Assembly (NCBI GenBank): GCA_947627255.1
Contig: CANQVI010000012.1
Span: 1-36,101, forward strand
Length of the DNA: 36,101 bases
Direction of reading: 5' to 3'
Source of the DNA: an uncultured Clostridia bacterium
Lineage (GTDB): Bacteria > Bacillota > Clostridia > TANB77 > CAG-465
The position numbers were made by a program, and so were the translations under genes. This document shows, piece after piece, positions 8,701 to 17,686 of the stretch; the first letter of the stretch is position 1; every line of letters begins with the position of its first letter. A model generated the notes under the pieces. It was given only the letters and a program-made list of their open reading frames with translations, was not told the DNA's origin and searched no databases.

Positions 8701-8733
8701 TTTTACTACGTCCATAATGGAAGAAGTGTAAAA
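8701..8733 (-). promoter_or_regulatory. Hairpin in the rpsB leader
   Basis: The roughly 120-nt leader between the promoter and rpsB contains nested inverted repeats: an outer TTTTAC/GTAAAA stem (8728-8733 with 8701-8706) and an inner TCCA/TGGA hairpin (8718-8721 with 8711-8714), separated by internal loops. A second SD-like AAAGGAG lies just upstream without a start codon near it. S2-type autoregulatory leaders are known in other bacteria. Whether this is one is an inference. Confidence 0.3.
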
Positions 8734-8786
8734 CTCCTTTTGTGTGTGTATTTGTATGCTTACTAGATTTAACATACAGCGCTATT

Positions 8787-8815
8787 ATTATAACATAAAT
8801 TTGAATGTAAAGCAA
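8787..8815 (-). promoter_or_regulatory. Sigma-A promoter of rpsB-tsf
   Basis: Minus-strand TTGCTT (8810-8815), a 17-bp spacer and perfect TATAAT (8787-8792). Predicted transcription start near 8780. Confidence 0.75.
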
Positions 8816-8853
8816 GTAAATATGTCAAAAATCTACATAACTTTCTCCATTAA

Positions 8854-8879
8854 AAAAATAGTGCATATGCACTATTTTT
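8854..8879 (-). terminator. Intrinsic terminator abutting the ftsH stop codon
   Basis: A perfect 20-base palindrome (AATAGTGCATATGCACTATT, 8857-8876), extended by A/T pairs on both sides and followed by T residues on the minus strand. Its first bases overlap the ftsH stop codon (8878-8880). It ends the gdpP-to-ftsH operon. Confidence 0.8.
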
Positions 8880-10692
8880 ATTCTTTAAATATATTTTCAA
8901 ATTCTTCACCAGTAATTTTTTCTTTTTCAATTAATACTTTTGCAACTTTGTGAAGTTTTTCAATGTTTTCTTTTAATATTCTTTCGGCACTCTTATATGC
9001 GTTCATAACAATTTCTCTTATTTCATTATCTATTTGTGATGCTGTTGCTTCACTATAATCTCTATTATGATTAGCCATTTCTTTACCAAGGAATACTTCT
9101 TCTTGAGCTCCACCAAAACAAATAGGTCCTAAATTTTCTGACATACCATATTTTGTTACCATTTCTCTAGCAATTTTTGTTGCTCTTTCTATATCGTTTG
9201 AAGCTCCTGTACTTATATCATCTAAAACTAATTGTTCTGCAACTCTACCACCAAGTAAAGAAACAATATGTTCTTTCATTTCAGATTTTGAAGCATAGCT
9301 TTTATCTTCGTTAGGTTTATACATTGTATACCCTCCAGCCATACCTCTTGGTATAATAGAGATTTCATGTATATCATCATGATTTGGTAAGCATCTTGCT
9401 ACGACAGCATGCCCTGCTTCGTGATAAGCAGTTAATTTTCTTTCTTTATCACTAATAACCTTGCTTTTCTTTTCAGGTCCCATCATAACTTTTACCATTG
9501 CTTCTTCTACGTCATTAATGTCTATTGTTTTTTTATCTTTTCTTGCAGCTAGTAATGCAGCTTCATTTATCATATTTTCAAGGTCGGCACCACTAAATCC
9601 AGCAGTGTTTTTAGCTATTACTTTAAAGTCAATTCCTGGAACAAAAGGTTTATTTTTAGCATGAAGCTCTAATATTTCTTCTCTTGCTTTTACATCTGGT
9701 GTTCCAACTACAATTTGTCTATCAAATCTACCAGGTCTAAGTAATGCAGGGTCAAGTATATCTGGTCTGTTTGTAGCAGCCATAACAATTATACTTTCAT
9801 GAGTTGCAAAACCATCCATTTCAACAAGTAATTGGTTTAATGTTTGTTCTCTTTCATCATGTCCGCCACCAAGTCCAGCACCTCTATGACGACCTACGGC
9901 ATCAATTTCATCAATAAATATTATACAAGGTGAATTTGCTTTTGCCTCTTTAAACATATCTCTTACACGTGATGCACCTACACCAACAAACATTTCAACA
10001 AAGTCTGAACCACTTATGCTGAAAAATGGTACATTTGCTTCACCAGCAACCGCTTTTGCAAGAAGTGTTTTTCCTGTACCAGGACCACCTACAAGTAAAA
10101 TTCCTTTAGGTATTCTTGCTCCCATATCTATATACTTTTTAGGATTTTTTAAAAATTCAACTTCTTCTTGTAATTCCTCTTTTTCTTCTTGAAGTCCAGC
10201 TACATCTGCAAATGTAACTTTTTTAGGTGAATTTTTGTCTATTTTTTGAGCTCTACTTTTACCAAAGTCCATAGCCTTACTATTGCTATCAGTTGTTTTT
10301 CTTAATGCATACATTAATATAACTAAAGTACCTAATAATAACAATAGATTTGGTATATATGGCCCTACTGTATCCATAAATCCTTCTTGTGCTACTGTAA
10401 GTTCAAATTCTCCTGCTGTAACTTTATCTTTTACTACTTCATTAAAGGTATCAGAAGATGGAATATCTACAACTCTAGTTACATCAGGCTCATCTTTTAA
10501 TTTAACATTAGCAGATAATCTGTCATTGCTTAATTCCACACTTTCAACAGTATTATCATTTATTTTTTGCATTAATTCAGTATATGACATTTCTTTAATT
10601 TCATTAGAGTCTAATAATGTTATTGCATAAATTGCTATACCTATTAACAAAACATAAACAAATAAAGTTCTTATTGCACTTTTTCTATTCAT
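8878..10692 (-). CDS. ftsH: ATP-dependent zinc metalloprotease FtsH
   Basis: A 604-residue membrane-bound AAA+ protease for quality control of membrane and regulatory proteins. Domains in order: membrane helix (about 8-27), extracytoplasmic domain, second helix (about 113-130), AAA module with Walker A GGPGTGKT (202-209), Walker [12 protein letters not shown], the second region of homology ([18 protein letters not shown]), and an M41 protease domain with the zinc site HEAGH. The C-terminal tail is short. Start [11 protein letters not shown] with a usable AGGGAG site. It lies 14 bases after tilS, the classical tilS-ftsH neighbourhood, although hpt, often found between the two, is absent here. 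Confidence 0.98.
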   Translation of the reverse strand: MNRKSAIRTLFVYVLLIGIAIYAITLLDSNEIKEMSYTELMQKINDNTVESVELSNDRLSANVKLKDEPDVTRVVDIPSSDTFNEVVKDKVTAGEFELTVAQEGFMDTVGPYIPNLLLLLGTLVILMYALRKTTDSNSKAMDFGKSRAQKIDKNSPKKVTFADVAGLQEEKEELQEEVEFLKNPKKYIDMGARIPKGILLVGGPGTGKTLLAKAVAGEANVPFFSISGSDFVEMFVGVGASRVRDMFKEAKANSPCIIFIDEIDAVGRHRGAGLGGGHDEREQTLNQLLVEMDGFATHESIIVMAATNRPDILDPALLRPGRFDRQIVVGTPDVKAREEILELHAKNKPFVPGIDFKVIAKNTAGFSGADLENMINEAALLAARKDKKTIDINDVEEAMVKVMMGPEKKSKVISDKERKLTAYHEAGHAVVARCLPNHDDIHEISIIPRGMAGGYTMYKPNEDKSYASKSEMKEHIVSLLGGRVAEQLVLDDISTGASNDIERATKIAREMVTKYGMSENLGPICFGGAQEEVFLGKEMANHNRDYSEATASQIDNEIREIVMNAYKSAERILKENIEKLHKVAKVLIEKEKITGEEFENIFKE

Positions 10693-10706
10693 TTTTTCTC
10701 CCTTCG

Positions 10707-11690
10707 CTAGTATATAACAGCTATATTTTTCTTTATAATTTCAATAGTAAATTTATTTCCAATTATATACTTTTTTCCTTTTATATTTTTACTTAATAAT
10801 TTAGAAATATCTAATATATGTATATTTTCAATTCCATCCAAATTAGATATCTTTCTTTCTATTATTTTTCTAATTATCCTACTTTTTATACTATCATGTT
10901 CATTCATAAATTTTGAAAAATCAAAAACTATTTTTGATTCATCTTCATCAATGATTACATTTTCAAATATATTGTCTGTATATTTTTCAATAAAATCATT
11001 GTCATCCTTTATAATATTTTTCATTCTACTAATACTATCTACAAAGTTAGGATTTAACTCTTGTATTTTAGGAATTATGCTTAATCTTATTTTATTTCTT
11101 GCATATATTTCTTCCTCGTTAGTTTTATCAAAACAAGGGTTTAACTCTAGTTTATTATTATATAATAAAATATCTTTTTTTTCAATAGTAAGAAGTGGTC
11201 TTATAATTTTATTAAATTTAAAGTCCATACCAACTAATCCTTTTAGTCCACATCCCCTAATAATATTAAGCATAATAGTTTCTACGTTATCATTTAAATT
11301 ATGTGCTACAGCAATTACATCTGCATTTTCTTCTTCTCTAACTTTTTCAAAAAATTCATATCTAATGTTTCTACCGCAAGTTTCCTCTGATATTTTTCGT
11401 TCTTTACTTATTTTAGGTACATCTACCTTTAAATATCTAAAAGGTATATTTCTTGCTTTACAATATTTTTCTACATATATTTTTTCATCATCTGACTCTT
11501 TTCTTATTCCGTGATTTACATGTGCAACTACTAAACTAAATTTTAACTCATCTTTTAGTCTATTAAGTGTGTCTAACAAGCACATAGAGTCAGGTCCACC
11601 TGATACTGCAACAATAACCTTATCATTTTCTTTGATAAGGTTATTGTTTATTATATTTTCTTTTACAATATTTATAATAGTTTCTACCAT
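10707..11690 (-). CDS. tilS: tRNA(Ile)-lysidine synthase TilS
   Basis: A 327-residue TilS, which converts the wobble C34 of tRNA-Ile(CAU) to lysidine so that AUA codons are read as isoleucine; this is essential in an AT-rich genome. The PP-loop motif SGGPDS (residues 30-35) and the AHVNHGIR and [11 protein letters not shown] segments are clear. It is short compared with about 430-470 residues in E. coli and B. subtilis, closer to the compact Aquifex type, so the C-terminal substrate domains are reduced. I chose the ATG at 11690, about 10 nt after AAAGGA; the ATG at 11699 would overlap the dnaB end and leave no room for a ribosome site. Confidence 0.93.
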   Translation of the reverse strand: MVETIINIVKENIINNNLIKENDKVIVAVSGGPDSMCLLDTLNRLKDELKFSLVVAHVNHGIRKESDDEKIYVEKYCKARNIPFRYLKVDVPKISKERKISEETCGRNIRYEFFEKVREEENADVIAVAHNLNDNVETIMLNIIRGCGLKGLVGMDFKFNKIIRPLLTIEKKDILLYNNKLELNPCFDKTNEEEIYARNKIRLSIIPKIQELNPNFVDSISRMKNIIKDDNDFIEKYTDNIFENVIIDEDESKIVFDFSKFMNEHDSIKSRIIRKIIERKISNLDGIENIHILDISKLLSKNIKGKKYIIGNKFTIEIIKKNIAVIY

Positions 11691-11691
11691 A

Positions 11692-13029
11692 TTATTCATT
11701 TCCTTTATATAAATTTGCAAATTTCGTATATTTTCCCATCCACGCTAGTTCAACAGTTCCAGTTTCTCCATGTCTATTTTTGGCTATTATTACTTCTGCT
11801 ATATTTTTCTTTTCACTTTCTTTATCATAATAATCTTCTCTATGAAGAAACAATACTATGTCTGCGTCTTGCTCTATAGAACCTGATTCACGAAGATCAC
11901 TAAGCATAGGTCTGTGGTCCGCTCTAGATTCAGTAGCACGACTTAACTGTGATAGTGCAATAACAGGTACGTCTAGTTCTTTTGCCATTATTTTTAATGA
12001 TCTTGATATTTCTGAAATTTCTTGTTGTCTAGATGGTACATTTGACTTTGATTCCATAAGTTGTAAATAGTCGATTATAATTAATCCTATTCCTTTTTCT
12101 AATTTAGCTTTTCTGCATTTAGCTCTTATTTCTGATGAACTTAGTGATGAAGTATCTTCTATGTAAATAGGTATATCAGATAATCTACCACTAGCTTCAC
12201 CTAATTTTAGCCAATCTTCAGATTCCAAATTAGCATTGTTAAGTTTCATACTATCAATTTCACTTTCGCTACTTAACATTCTTTTTACTAATTGTTCTTT
12301 AGACATTTCCAAGTTAAATATCATAACTGGAACTTTATCATGCATAGCAACATATGATGCTATATTTAATACAAAAGCAGATTTACCCATAGCAGGACGT
12401 GCCGCTACTATTATTAAATCTGATTTATTTAAACCTGATATTTTTTCATCTAAATCTATAAATCCAGATTCTATACCTGACAATTTTTCTTTGTTTTGGT
12501 ACATTTTTTCTATTGAATCAAAAGCATCTACTAATATTTCTTTCATACTAGAATAGCCTTTATTATTTCTATTTTGTACTAAATCAAATATTCCCTTTTC
12601 TGATTGCTCAATTATTGAGTCTAACTCCTCGGTTTGAGAATATCCATTTTTTATTATATCATTAGCAACTTGTATTAAATTTCTTAAAGTAGATTTTTCT
12701 TCAACAATTTTTACGTAGTTTTCTATATTAGAAGTAGTAGGTACATTATCTATTAAAGTAGCAAGATTTTGAGTTCCGCCTATTCTTTCAAGTGTTCCTC
12801 TAAGTCTTAATTGTTCAGAAACAGTTATCATATCTATTTCTTTACCTATAGAGTATATATCTGACATAGCAGCATATATTTCTCTATTATCTTCTCTATA
12901 AAAATCTTCTGGTTTTAAAACTTCTATTGCTGTTTGTACTGCATCTTTTGATACTAACATTGAGCCTAAAACTGCTTGTTCAGCTAAAGTATCATTTGGT
13001 TGTACTTTGTTTACTACTTCATTTTCCAT
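11692..13029 (-). CDS. dnaB: Replicative DNA helicase DnaB (DnaC in Bacillus nomenclature)
   Basis: A 445-residue hexameric replicative helicase. The N-terminal domain (residues 10-110, beginning NDTLAEQAVLGSML) is the primase-interacting domain. The RecA-like C-terminal domain has Walker A AARPAMGKSA (209-218), Walker B IIIDYLQLM, and the conserved SRxLKxxAKEL and LSDLRESGSIEQDAD segments. It has full length and no intein. It follows rplI after 9 bases and runs directly into tilS. The order gdpP-rplI-dnaB is conserved in Firmicutes. Confidence 0.97.
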   Translation of the reverse strand: MENEVVNKVQPNDTLAEQAVLGSMLVSKDAVQTAIEVLKPEDFYREDNREIYAAMSDIYSIGKEIDMITVSEQLRLRGTLERIGGTQNLATLIDNVPTTSNIENYVKIVEEKSTLRNLIQVANDIIKNGYSQTEELDSIIEQSEKGIFDLVQNRNNKGYSSMKEILVDAFDSIEKMYQNKEKLSGIESGFIDLDEKISGLNKSDLIIVAARPAMGKSAFVLNIASYVAMHDKVPVMIFNLEMSKEQLVKRMLSSESEIDSMKLNNANLESEDWLKLGEASGRLSDIPIYIEDTSSLSSSEIRAKCRKAKLEKGIGLIIIDYLQLMESKSNVPSRQQEISEISRSLKIMAKELDVPVIALSQLSRATESRADHRPMLSDLRESGSIEQDADIVLFLHREDYYDKESEKKNIAEVIIAKNRHGETGTVELAWMGKYTKFANLYKGNE

Positions 13030-13038
13030 TTAATACAC

Positions 13039-13485
13039 CTACATTCCTACTACTGATATTTTTAATTTTGCAACTACTCCTTCATAAAGTTTTATATCTA
13101 CTGTATATGTTCCTAAATTTTTAATTTGGTCTTTTATAACAATCTTCTTTTTGTTAACTTCAATATCGAACTTTTCTTTTATCTTTTCGGCTATATCCTT
13201 TTCTGTTACGCTTCCATAAAGTCTACTTCCTTCACCAACTTTATGTCTAAATTCAATAAATCCATTTTCTAAAATCTTCTTTTGTTCTTTAGCATTTTCT
13301 AATTCAGTCTGCTTTTTAAACTTTTGAGAACTAATTTTTCCTTTTGCTTCATTTAAGTTTTTATTATCTGCAACAACTGCCAATTTCTTAGGTAATAAAA
13401 AATTTCTAGCATATCCTTCACTTACTTCTATTACTTGTAATTTTTTTCCTAGTCCTTTTACATCTTGATTTAATACTACTTTCAT
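13039..13485 (-). CDS. rplI: 50S ribosomal protein L9
   Basis: A 148-residue bL9, normal length. The N-terminal rRNA-binding domain shows the family signature: start MKVVLNQDVKGLGKK, then VSEGYARNFLLPKKLA. A long connecting helix and the C-terminal domain (GSRLYGSVTEKDIA) follow. The start has an AGGGAGG-type site. It sits between gdpP (25 bases upstream) and dnaB (9 bases downstream). Confidence 0.97.
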   Translation of the reverse strand: MKVVLNQDVKGLGKKLQVIEVSEGYARNFLLPKKLAVVADNKNLNEAKGKISSQKFKKQTELENAKEQKKILENGFIEFRHKVGEGSRLYGSVTEKDIAEKIKEKFDIEVNKKKIVIKDQIKNLGTYTVDIKLYEGVVAKLKISVVGM

Positions 13486-13510
13486 TTTTTACCTCCCTAT
13501 AATATTTATA

Positions 13511-15481
13511 TTATTGAGCTAAATAAGCTTCAATACTATCTATTAGTTTTGCTTTTGCTTTATCTAGTGAGATACCAGCAATTTGTGCACCAGCGAAAGT
13601 CAAGTGACCTCCACCACCTATTTTTTCAAGTATTACTTGAACATTTATATCTCCCATTGATCTACCAGATATCATAACTACATCATCCACTTTACATAGA
13701 ACAAATGAAGCTTGAATTCCACTAATAGATAATAATTCATCTGCGGCTTGAGCTGCTATTATTGGCATATCTTGATGTACAGCATGAGATACAGAGATAG
13801 CAATTTTATCATGATAGAATTCAGCATTTTTTACTATATCTACCTTTGCTACATATGTATCAAAATCATTTTGGAATAACAATTTTACTTCTGCAACATC
13901 AATACCGAATTTCTTTAAGTAAGCTGCAACTTCAAAAGTTCTTACTCCTGTTTTAAACATGAAATTCTTAGTATCAACTACAAGTCCAGCATATATACAC
14001 TCAGCTTCATTTGATGAAATTTCAATTCCATCAGTGTACATTAGAACTTCTGCAACAAGTTCAGATGCTGAAGATGCATATATTTCATGATAAGTAAGAA
14101 CAGCATTATCTATAAATTCTGGTCCACGTCTATGGTGGTCTATTACAACTACTTTATCAAACTTATCTAGTAATTCTGGCTCAACTAAATATGATTTTTT
14201 ATGCGTATCTACTACAATTAATAGTGCGTTTGTAAAATCATCATTTCTAACTTCTGGATATGTTTTAAATACTTCATCATATCCTTCTGTATATTTTATT
14301 TTTTCAATAATAGCTGATGTACTAGCATTACACTTAGCATCAATTACAACATTTACAGGTTTATTTAAAAATTTTGCAATTTTTACAATACCTATTGCTG
14401 CACCTATACAATCAATATCTGAATTTCTATGTCCAACTACATATACTTTTTCAGATTTTTCTATTAATTCTCTTATTGCTTGTGCCATAGTTCTAGCTTT
14501 TACTTTACTAGTTTTTTCAAGCCCAATATTTGAGCCTCCAAAGAAGTCATATTTTTTGTCTTTCTTTACTACAGCTTGATCTCCGCCTCTACCTAAGGCT
14601 ATATCTAGTGCTGATGTTCCAGCATTATATCTTTCTTCTAATGTATCTTCACTATATGAAATACCTAAAGATACTGTAATAGGAAGTTTAGTTAACTTAG
14701 TAACATTTCTTACTCTTTCTAGTATATCAAAAGAAGATTCTTCCATTTTATCTACGTATTTCTTTTCAATAAAGATAGCATATTTATCTTTATCTAATCT
14801 TGCAAGTACGCCTTTATTTTCTCTTGCCCAGCTTCTGATTTCTTTTGTTAAAACAGATGAAACTTCTGCTTTTTGTATTTCATCTAGTCCTTGCATAGTT
14901 TCTTCGTAATTATCTATAAATAATATACCTATTGCAACTCTTGTATCTTCTAATGTTTGTCTTATTGATGTCTCATATGTTTTATCTATAAATGAAACTA
15001 ACAAACATTCATATTTTTCAAATTGAATTTGATTGCATATAACATTATATATATCTCCATTTCCAACATCTTCTAAAAGACTGGAATTTGGGCTTTTCTT
15101 TTTTAATGACTCAAGTTTTAAAGCAGATTTTTCAATGTATTCATCTGGTAATAAATGCTCAGCTGTATTGTTTTTCCAAATTATATTGCCTTGCATTCCA
15201 ACTATTGCCATTGGTATATCTATAAGGTCTAAAGATTCTTTAAATATAGAATCAATATTAGTAGATAATTCACTTAATTTGATTTTTTTATTTTTTAATT
15301 CTCTTATACACATAATTATAGCAGTAAAGCATAATAATACTACTATTGATACATCAATGTAAAAGCTATTTGGAACTATTACAGAGAAAATCAAAACACA
15401 TATTATTAATATACATACTATAACTATACATGCTGAAAAAGATTTTAAAAAATTGAATCTTTTTTTCCTTTCTTTATCCAT
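13511..15481 (-). CDS. gdpP: Cyclic-di-AMP phosphodiesterase GdpP (DHH family)
   Basis: A 656-residue membrane phosphodiesterase that hydrolyses c-di-AMP and so influences potassium/osmotic balance and cell-wall homeostasis. Order: two membrane helices (about 10-55), a PAS-like domain (IPMAIVGMQGNIIWKNNTAE), a degenerate GGDEF domain without an intact GGDEF motif, and a DHH domain with GHRNSDIDCIGAAIG and VVIDHHRRG, followed by DHHA1 with GGGGHLTFAGAQI. The ATG at 15481 is preferred over the TTG at 15508 because the predicted transcription start lies near 15511, and AGAGGA precedes the ATG. It is first in the gdpP-rplI-dnaB-tilS-ftsH operon. Confidence 0.95.
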   Translation of the reverse strand: MDKERKKRFNFLKSFSACIVIVCILIICVLIFSVIVPNSFYIDVSIVVLLCFTAIIMCIRELKNKKIKLSELSTNIDSIFKESLDLIDIPMAIVGMQGNIIWKNNTAEHLLPDEYIEKSALKLESLKKKSPNSSLLEDVGNGDIYNVICNQIQFEKYECLLVSFIDKTYETSIRQTLEDTRVAIGILFIDNYEETMQGLDEIQKAEVSSVLTKEIRSWARENKGVLARLDKDKYAIFIEKKYVDKMEESSFDILERVRNVTKLTKLPITVSLGISYSEDTLEERYNAGTSALDIALGRGGDQAVVKKDKKYDFFGGSNIGLEKTSKVKARTMAQAIRELIEKSEKVYVVGHRNSDIDCIGAAIGIVKIAKFLNKPVNVVIDAKCNASTSAIIEKIKYTEGYDEVFKTYPEVRNDDFTNALLIVVDTHKKSYLVEPELLDKFDKVVVIDHHRRGPEFIDNAVLTYHEIYASSASELVAEVLMYTDGIEISSNEAECIYAGLVVDTKNFMFKTGVRTFEVAAYLKKFGIDVAEVKLLFQNDFDTYVAKVDIVKNAEFYHDKIAISVSHAVHQDMPIIAAQAADELLSISGIQASFVLCKVDDVVMISGRSMGDINVQVILEKIGGGGHLTFAGAQIAGISLDKAKAKLIDSIEAYLAQ

Positions 15482-15517
15482 AAAAACAAATTTCCTCTTT
15501 TCTTGCAATTCCCTTTT

Positions 15518-15546
15518 ATTTTACTATTTTTATGTAAAAATGTCAA
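15518..15546 (-). promoter_or_regulatory. Sigma-A promoter of the gdpP-rplI-dnaB-tilS-ftsH operon
   Basis: Minus-strand perfect TTGACA (15541-15546), a 17-bp spacer and TAAAAT (15518-15523). The start near 15511 leaves about 30 nt before the gdpP ATG. Confidence 0.8.
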
Positions 15547-15576
15547 GTAAACATAATATGAATAGAAGTTTAAAAA

Positions 15577-15605
15577 AGGAAATATAAATTATCTTTATAT
15601 TTCCT
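15577..15605 (-). terminator. Intrinsic terminator after spo0A
   Basis: A 12-bp stem AGGAAATATAAA with its complement, a 5-nt loop and a T6 tract on the minus strand, 11 bases after the spo0A stop codon. Confidence 0.85.
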
Positions 15606-15615
15606 CATTATTAGT

Positions 15616-16398
15616 TTATACTGTTACCTTTTCAGATAGTCTTATTCTATCTGCAATCATTGCAATAAATTCTGAATTAGTAGGCTTACCTTTATTAGAA
15701 TTAACTGTATAGCCAAATATTTTCTCATGCATTTCAATTTGTCCTCTATTCCAAGCGACTTCAATAGCATGTCTTATTGCTCTTTCTACTCTAGAAGAAG
15801 TAGTATTAAATTTCTCAGATAATGTAGGATATAGTGTTTTAGTAATAGAATTTATTATATCCTCATCATTAACTGCAAGAATTATTGCTTCTCTTATATA
15901 TTGGTATCCTTTAATATGTGCTGGTACACCAACATCATGTATCATTTGAGTTACTCTAACCTCAAGTGGTAATGTTTTATTTCCATAAGCTACCATATAT
16001 TCAGATTTTACTTCATCTTTTTCTTTTAATAAATCTCTAACTCTATCAATAAGAGTAATCATATCAAAAGGTTTTACAACATAATATGTTGCTCCTAAAG
16101 AAATAGCTTTTTGAGTAACTTTTTCTTGACCTATTGCAGACATTATTACAGTAATTGGTTTTTCCACTCCTACTTCATCTGCTAATTCTTCTAGTACTGT
16201 TAATCCATCCTTTTCAGGCATTACTACATCTAGTAACAAAACATCTGGTTTAGACTGTTTTATAGCATTTACGACATTAGTTCCATCATATAAAGGATCT
16301 AGTGCCACCATATCTTTTTGTGAGTTGATATACATATTTAATAATTTTACAAATTCCTTGTTGTCATCAACTACCATTATTTTAATTTTATTTTCCAT
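15616..16398 (-). CDS. spo0A: Sporulation master regulator Spo0A
   Basis: A 260-residue response regulator that initiates endospore formation. The N-terminal receiver domain has the acidic pocket DD (residues 11-12), the phosphoacceptor Asp57 in [12 protein letters not shown], and the conserved Lys in YYVVKPFDM. The C-terminal Spo0A DNA-binding domain includes the sequence-reading helix region [18 protein letters not shown], nearly invariant in the family. It is transcribed alone: promoter at 16440-16468, 0A box at 16499-16505, terminator at 15577-15605. The usual upstream neighbour spoIVB is not present; a GNAT gene lies there instead. Confidence 0.98.
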   Translation of the reverse strand: MENKIKIMVVDDNKEFVKLLNMYINSQKDMVALDPLYDGTNVVNAIKQSKPDVLLLDVVMPEKDGLTVLEELADEVGVEKPITVIMSAIGQEKVTQKAISLGATYYVVKPFDMITLIDRVRDLLKEKDEVKSEYMVAYGNKTLPLEVRVTQMIHDVGVPAHIKGYQYIREAIILAVNDEDIINSITKTLYPTLSEKFNTTSSRVERAIRHAIEVAWNRGQIEMHEKIFGYTVNSNKGKPTNSEFIAMIADRIRLSEKVTV

Positions 16399-16439
16399 TT
16401 TATTTGCTCCATTTCCAGTCTATCCTATAAAGCACCATT

Positions 16440-16468
16440 ATTATACATTCGTTTATGGGCAAAATCAA
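16440..16468 (-). promoter_or_regulatory. Sigma-A promoter of spo0A
   Basis: Minus-strand TTGATT (16463-16468), a 17-bp spacer and perfect TATAAT (16440-16445), about 40 bases before the ATG. No clear sigma-H promoter was found. Confidence 0.75.
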
Positions 16469-16498
16469 TAGATTTAATAAATATTTTAGTTCAAATTT

Positions 16499-16505
16499 TG
16501 TCGAA
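16499..16505. promoter_or_regulatory. 0A box upstream of the spo0A promoter
   Basis: The plus strand reads TGTCGAA, an exact match to the known Spo0A-binding consensus (TGTCGAA or TGNCGAA). It lies about 30 bp upstream of the -35 box, roughly -66 to -72 from the predicted start, where Spo0A could autoregulate. A 7-mer can occur by chance, but the position is apt. Confidence 0.55.
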
Positions 16506-16556
16506 AAAGTTATGATTAAAAATTATTATCTTATAATATTGCTATTAAATTTTATA

Positions 16557-17045
16557 TTATTTTTCTATTTTCTTCATAACTATATGGTCTAATGGTTTAT
16601 ATCCTTGTCTATTATAAAAGCCATACGCATTTTCGTTTGGTGCATAAACCTCTATTGAAATATTAACACAATTTTTTTCTTTAAAATATTCTTCAATTTT
16701 TTTTAATAATAGTTTTCCTGTACCACTACCACGACTATTTTTACTTACTATTAATTCAAGTACACATCCATTTCTTAGGCAAGTATTTGTATCTCTATCT
16801 TCATCATCTTTAGGTGGAATAGTACCTATTACTAACCCAACTATTTGATTATCTTCTCTTGCAAGATATATTTTTCCTTCTTGTTCCTTTACAGCCTGCA
16901 TATCTCTTTTAAAGCAATTTTCACGATAAGTATCTTTCATTACCTGAAAATGCCAATAATCTATACTTACCAAATATTCTTGTAATTCAACTAATAAGTC
17001 TTTTACATTTTCTTCATACTTTTCTTCATATTCAATTATTTCCAT
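16557..17045 (-). CDS. GNAT-family N-acetyltransferase
   Basis: A 162-residue acetyltransferase of the GCN5-related fold; the substrate cannot be predicted. The acetyl-CoA pyrophosphate-binding motif A is visible as VLELIVSKNSRGSGTGKLLL (consensus Q/RxxGxG/A), followed by the ISIEVYAPNENAYGFYNRQG segment with the typical C-terminal Tyr. The ATG at 17045 is chosen because AAGGAG stands 7 nt before it; the ATG at 17051 is too close. It lies 17 bases after the Nudix gene and is probably co-transcribed with it. No clear terminator separates it from spo0A. Confidence 0.85.
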   Translation of the reverse strand: MEIIEYEEKYEENVKDLLVELQEYLVSIDYWHFQVMKDTYRENCFKRDMQAVKEQEGKIYLAREDNQIVGLVIGTIPPKDDEDRDTNTCLRNGCVLELIVSKNSRGSGTGKLLLKKIEEYFKEKNCVNISIEVYAPNENAYGFYNRQGYKPLDHIVMKKIEK

Positions 17046-17062
17046 ATTCATTCTCCTTAAAT

Positions 17063-17488
17063 TTAATAATTACCAATTCCGGTTCCATTTTTTAAATATA
17101 CTTTTATTTGTCTTATAATATGAGGTATATTATAGTTTCCAGCAAATTTAGTATTATCTAGTAGTTCTTCACTAATAGTTACCCATTCTAATTTATTTTT
17201 TTCTTCTATTAAGGTTACATCATGATTTAAAATACCATAATACACTTGTAAATTATTTTCATATTTAAAATAATTTAAATCCATAAAATGATCTAACTTT
17301 ATATCATTACTTGATATTCCTGTTTCTTCAAATAGCTCTCTATATGCTGCTTCATCATTGTTTTCACCATCTTCTACTTTGCCACCTACAAAATTATATA
17401 GACCTTTATATGGCTCTTTGGCTCTTATACAAAAAAGCACTTTATCTAAATTACTATTAAATACTACAATTAAATTCAACTTTCTCAT
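17063..17488 (-). CDS. Nudix hydrolase (MutT-like)
   Basis: A 141-residue Nudix hydrolase with a perfect Nudix box GX5EX7REUXEEXGU: Gly36, Glu42, Arg50-Glu51, Glu54-Glu55, Gly57-Ile58. The FVGGKVEDGE context suggests a nucleoside diphosphate-derivative hydrolase such as an (oxidised) nucleotide sanitising enzyme, but substrate specificity cannot be read from sequence. It is soluble and cytoplasmic. The start at 17488 has AAAGGAG upstream. It is first of a two-gene unit with the GNAT gene, from a promoter with an inverted repeat around the -10 box (17503-17530). Confidence 0.88.
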   Translation of the reverse strand: MRKLNLIVVFNSNLDKVLFCIRAKEPYKGLYNFVGGKVEDGENNDEAAYRELFEETGISSNDIKLDHFMDLNYFKYENNLQVYYGILNHDVTLIEEKNKLEWVTISEELLDNTKFAGNYNIPHIIRQIKVYLKNGTGIGNY

Positions 17489-17502
17489 ATTACACTCCTT
17501 TT

Positions 17503-17530
17503 ATGATTAAATTTTATTATTTTTAATCAT
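17503..17530. repeat. Inverted repeat over the Nudix promoter -10 box
   Basis: ATGATTAAA (17503-17511) and TTTAATCAT (17522-17530) form a perfect 9-bp inverted repeat with a 10-base centre that contains the -10 box. This is operator-like; the U-run needed for a terminator is absent. Confidence 0.5.
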
Positions 17531-17539
17531 GAAAGTAAA
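17511..17539 (-). promoter_or_regulatory. Promoter of the Nudix-GNAT genes
   Basis: Minus-strand TTTACT (17534-17539), a 17-bp spacer and TAAAAT (17511-17516), followed by AAAGGAG and the Nudix ATG. Confidence 0.6.
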
Positions 17540-17593
17540 TACTTTTTTAATTTTAATTTTAAAAATATATTATTATTTTTCCATTTTTTTCCT

Positions 17594-17622
17594 GTATTAT
17601 TTTATTATTACAGCACAAATTA
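17594..17622 (+). promoter_or_regulatory. Possible sigma-G promoter of the SASP gene
   Basis: GTATT (17594-17598), a 17-bp spacer and CAAATTA (17616-17622) match the known sigma-G pattern (GNATR, 17-18 bp, CATNNTA) with one mismatch per box. SASP genes are known sigma-G targets. The AT-rich background weakens the match. Confidence 0.35.
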
Positions 17623-17686
17623 TTAGTGTAAAGTAATTTTGTTTACAAAAATACTTTAATACCAAAAAATTGGAGGTGAATTCAAA

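Noticed and set aside
8659-8775. N-terminal extension of S2 (extra 39 codons in frame)
   Set aside because: The family start [13 protein letters not shown] has a strong AAGGAGG directly before it. The extension lies in the leader and lacks a ribosome-binding site.
10951-11514. 187-codon plus-strand ORF antisense to tilS
   Set aside because: Same reason: shadow of a conserved gene, with no ribosome-binding site or promoter.
11691-11720. TilS starting inside the dnaB coding region at 11720
   Set aside because: No ribosome site is properly spaced, and the ATG at 11690 has AAAGGA at a suitable distance and avoids the overlap.
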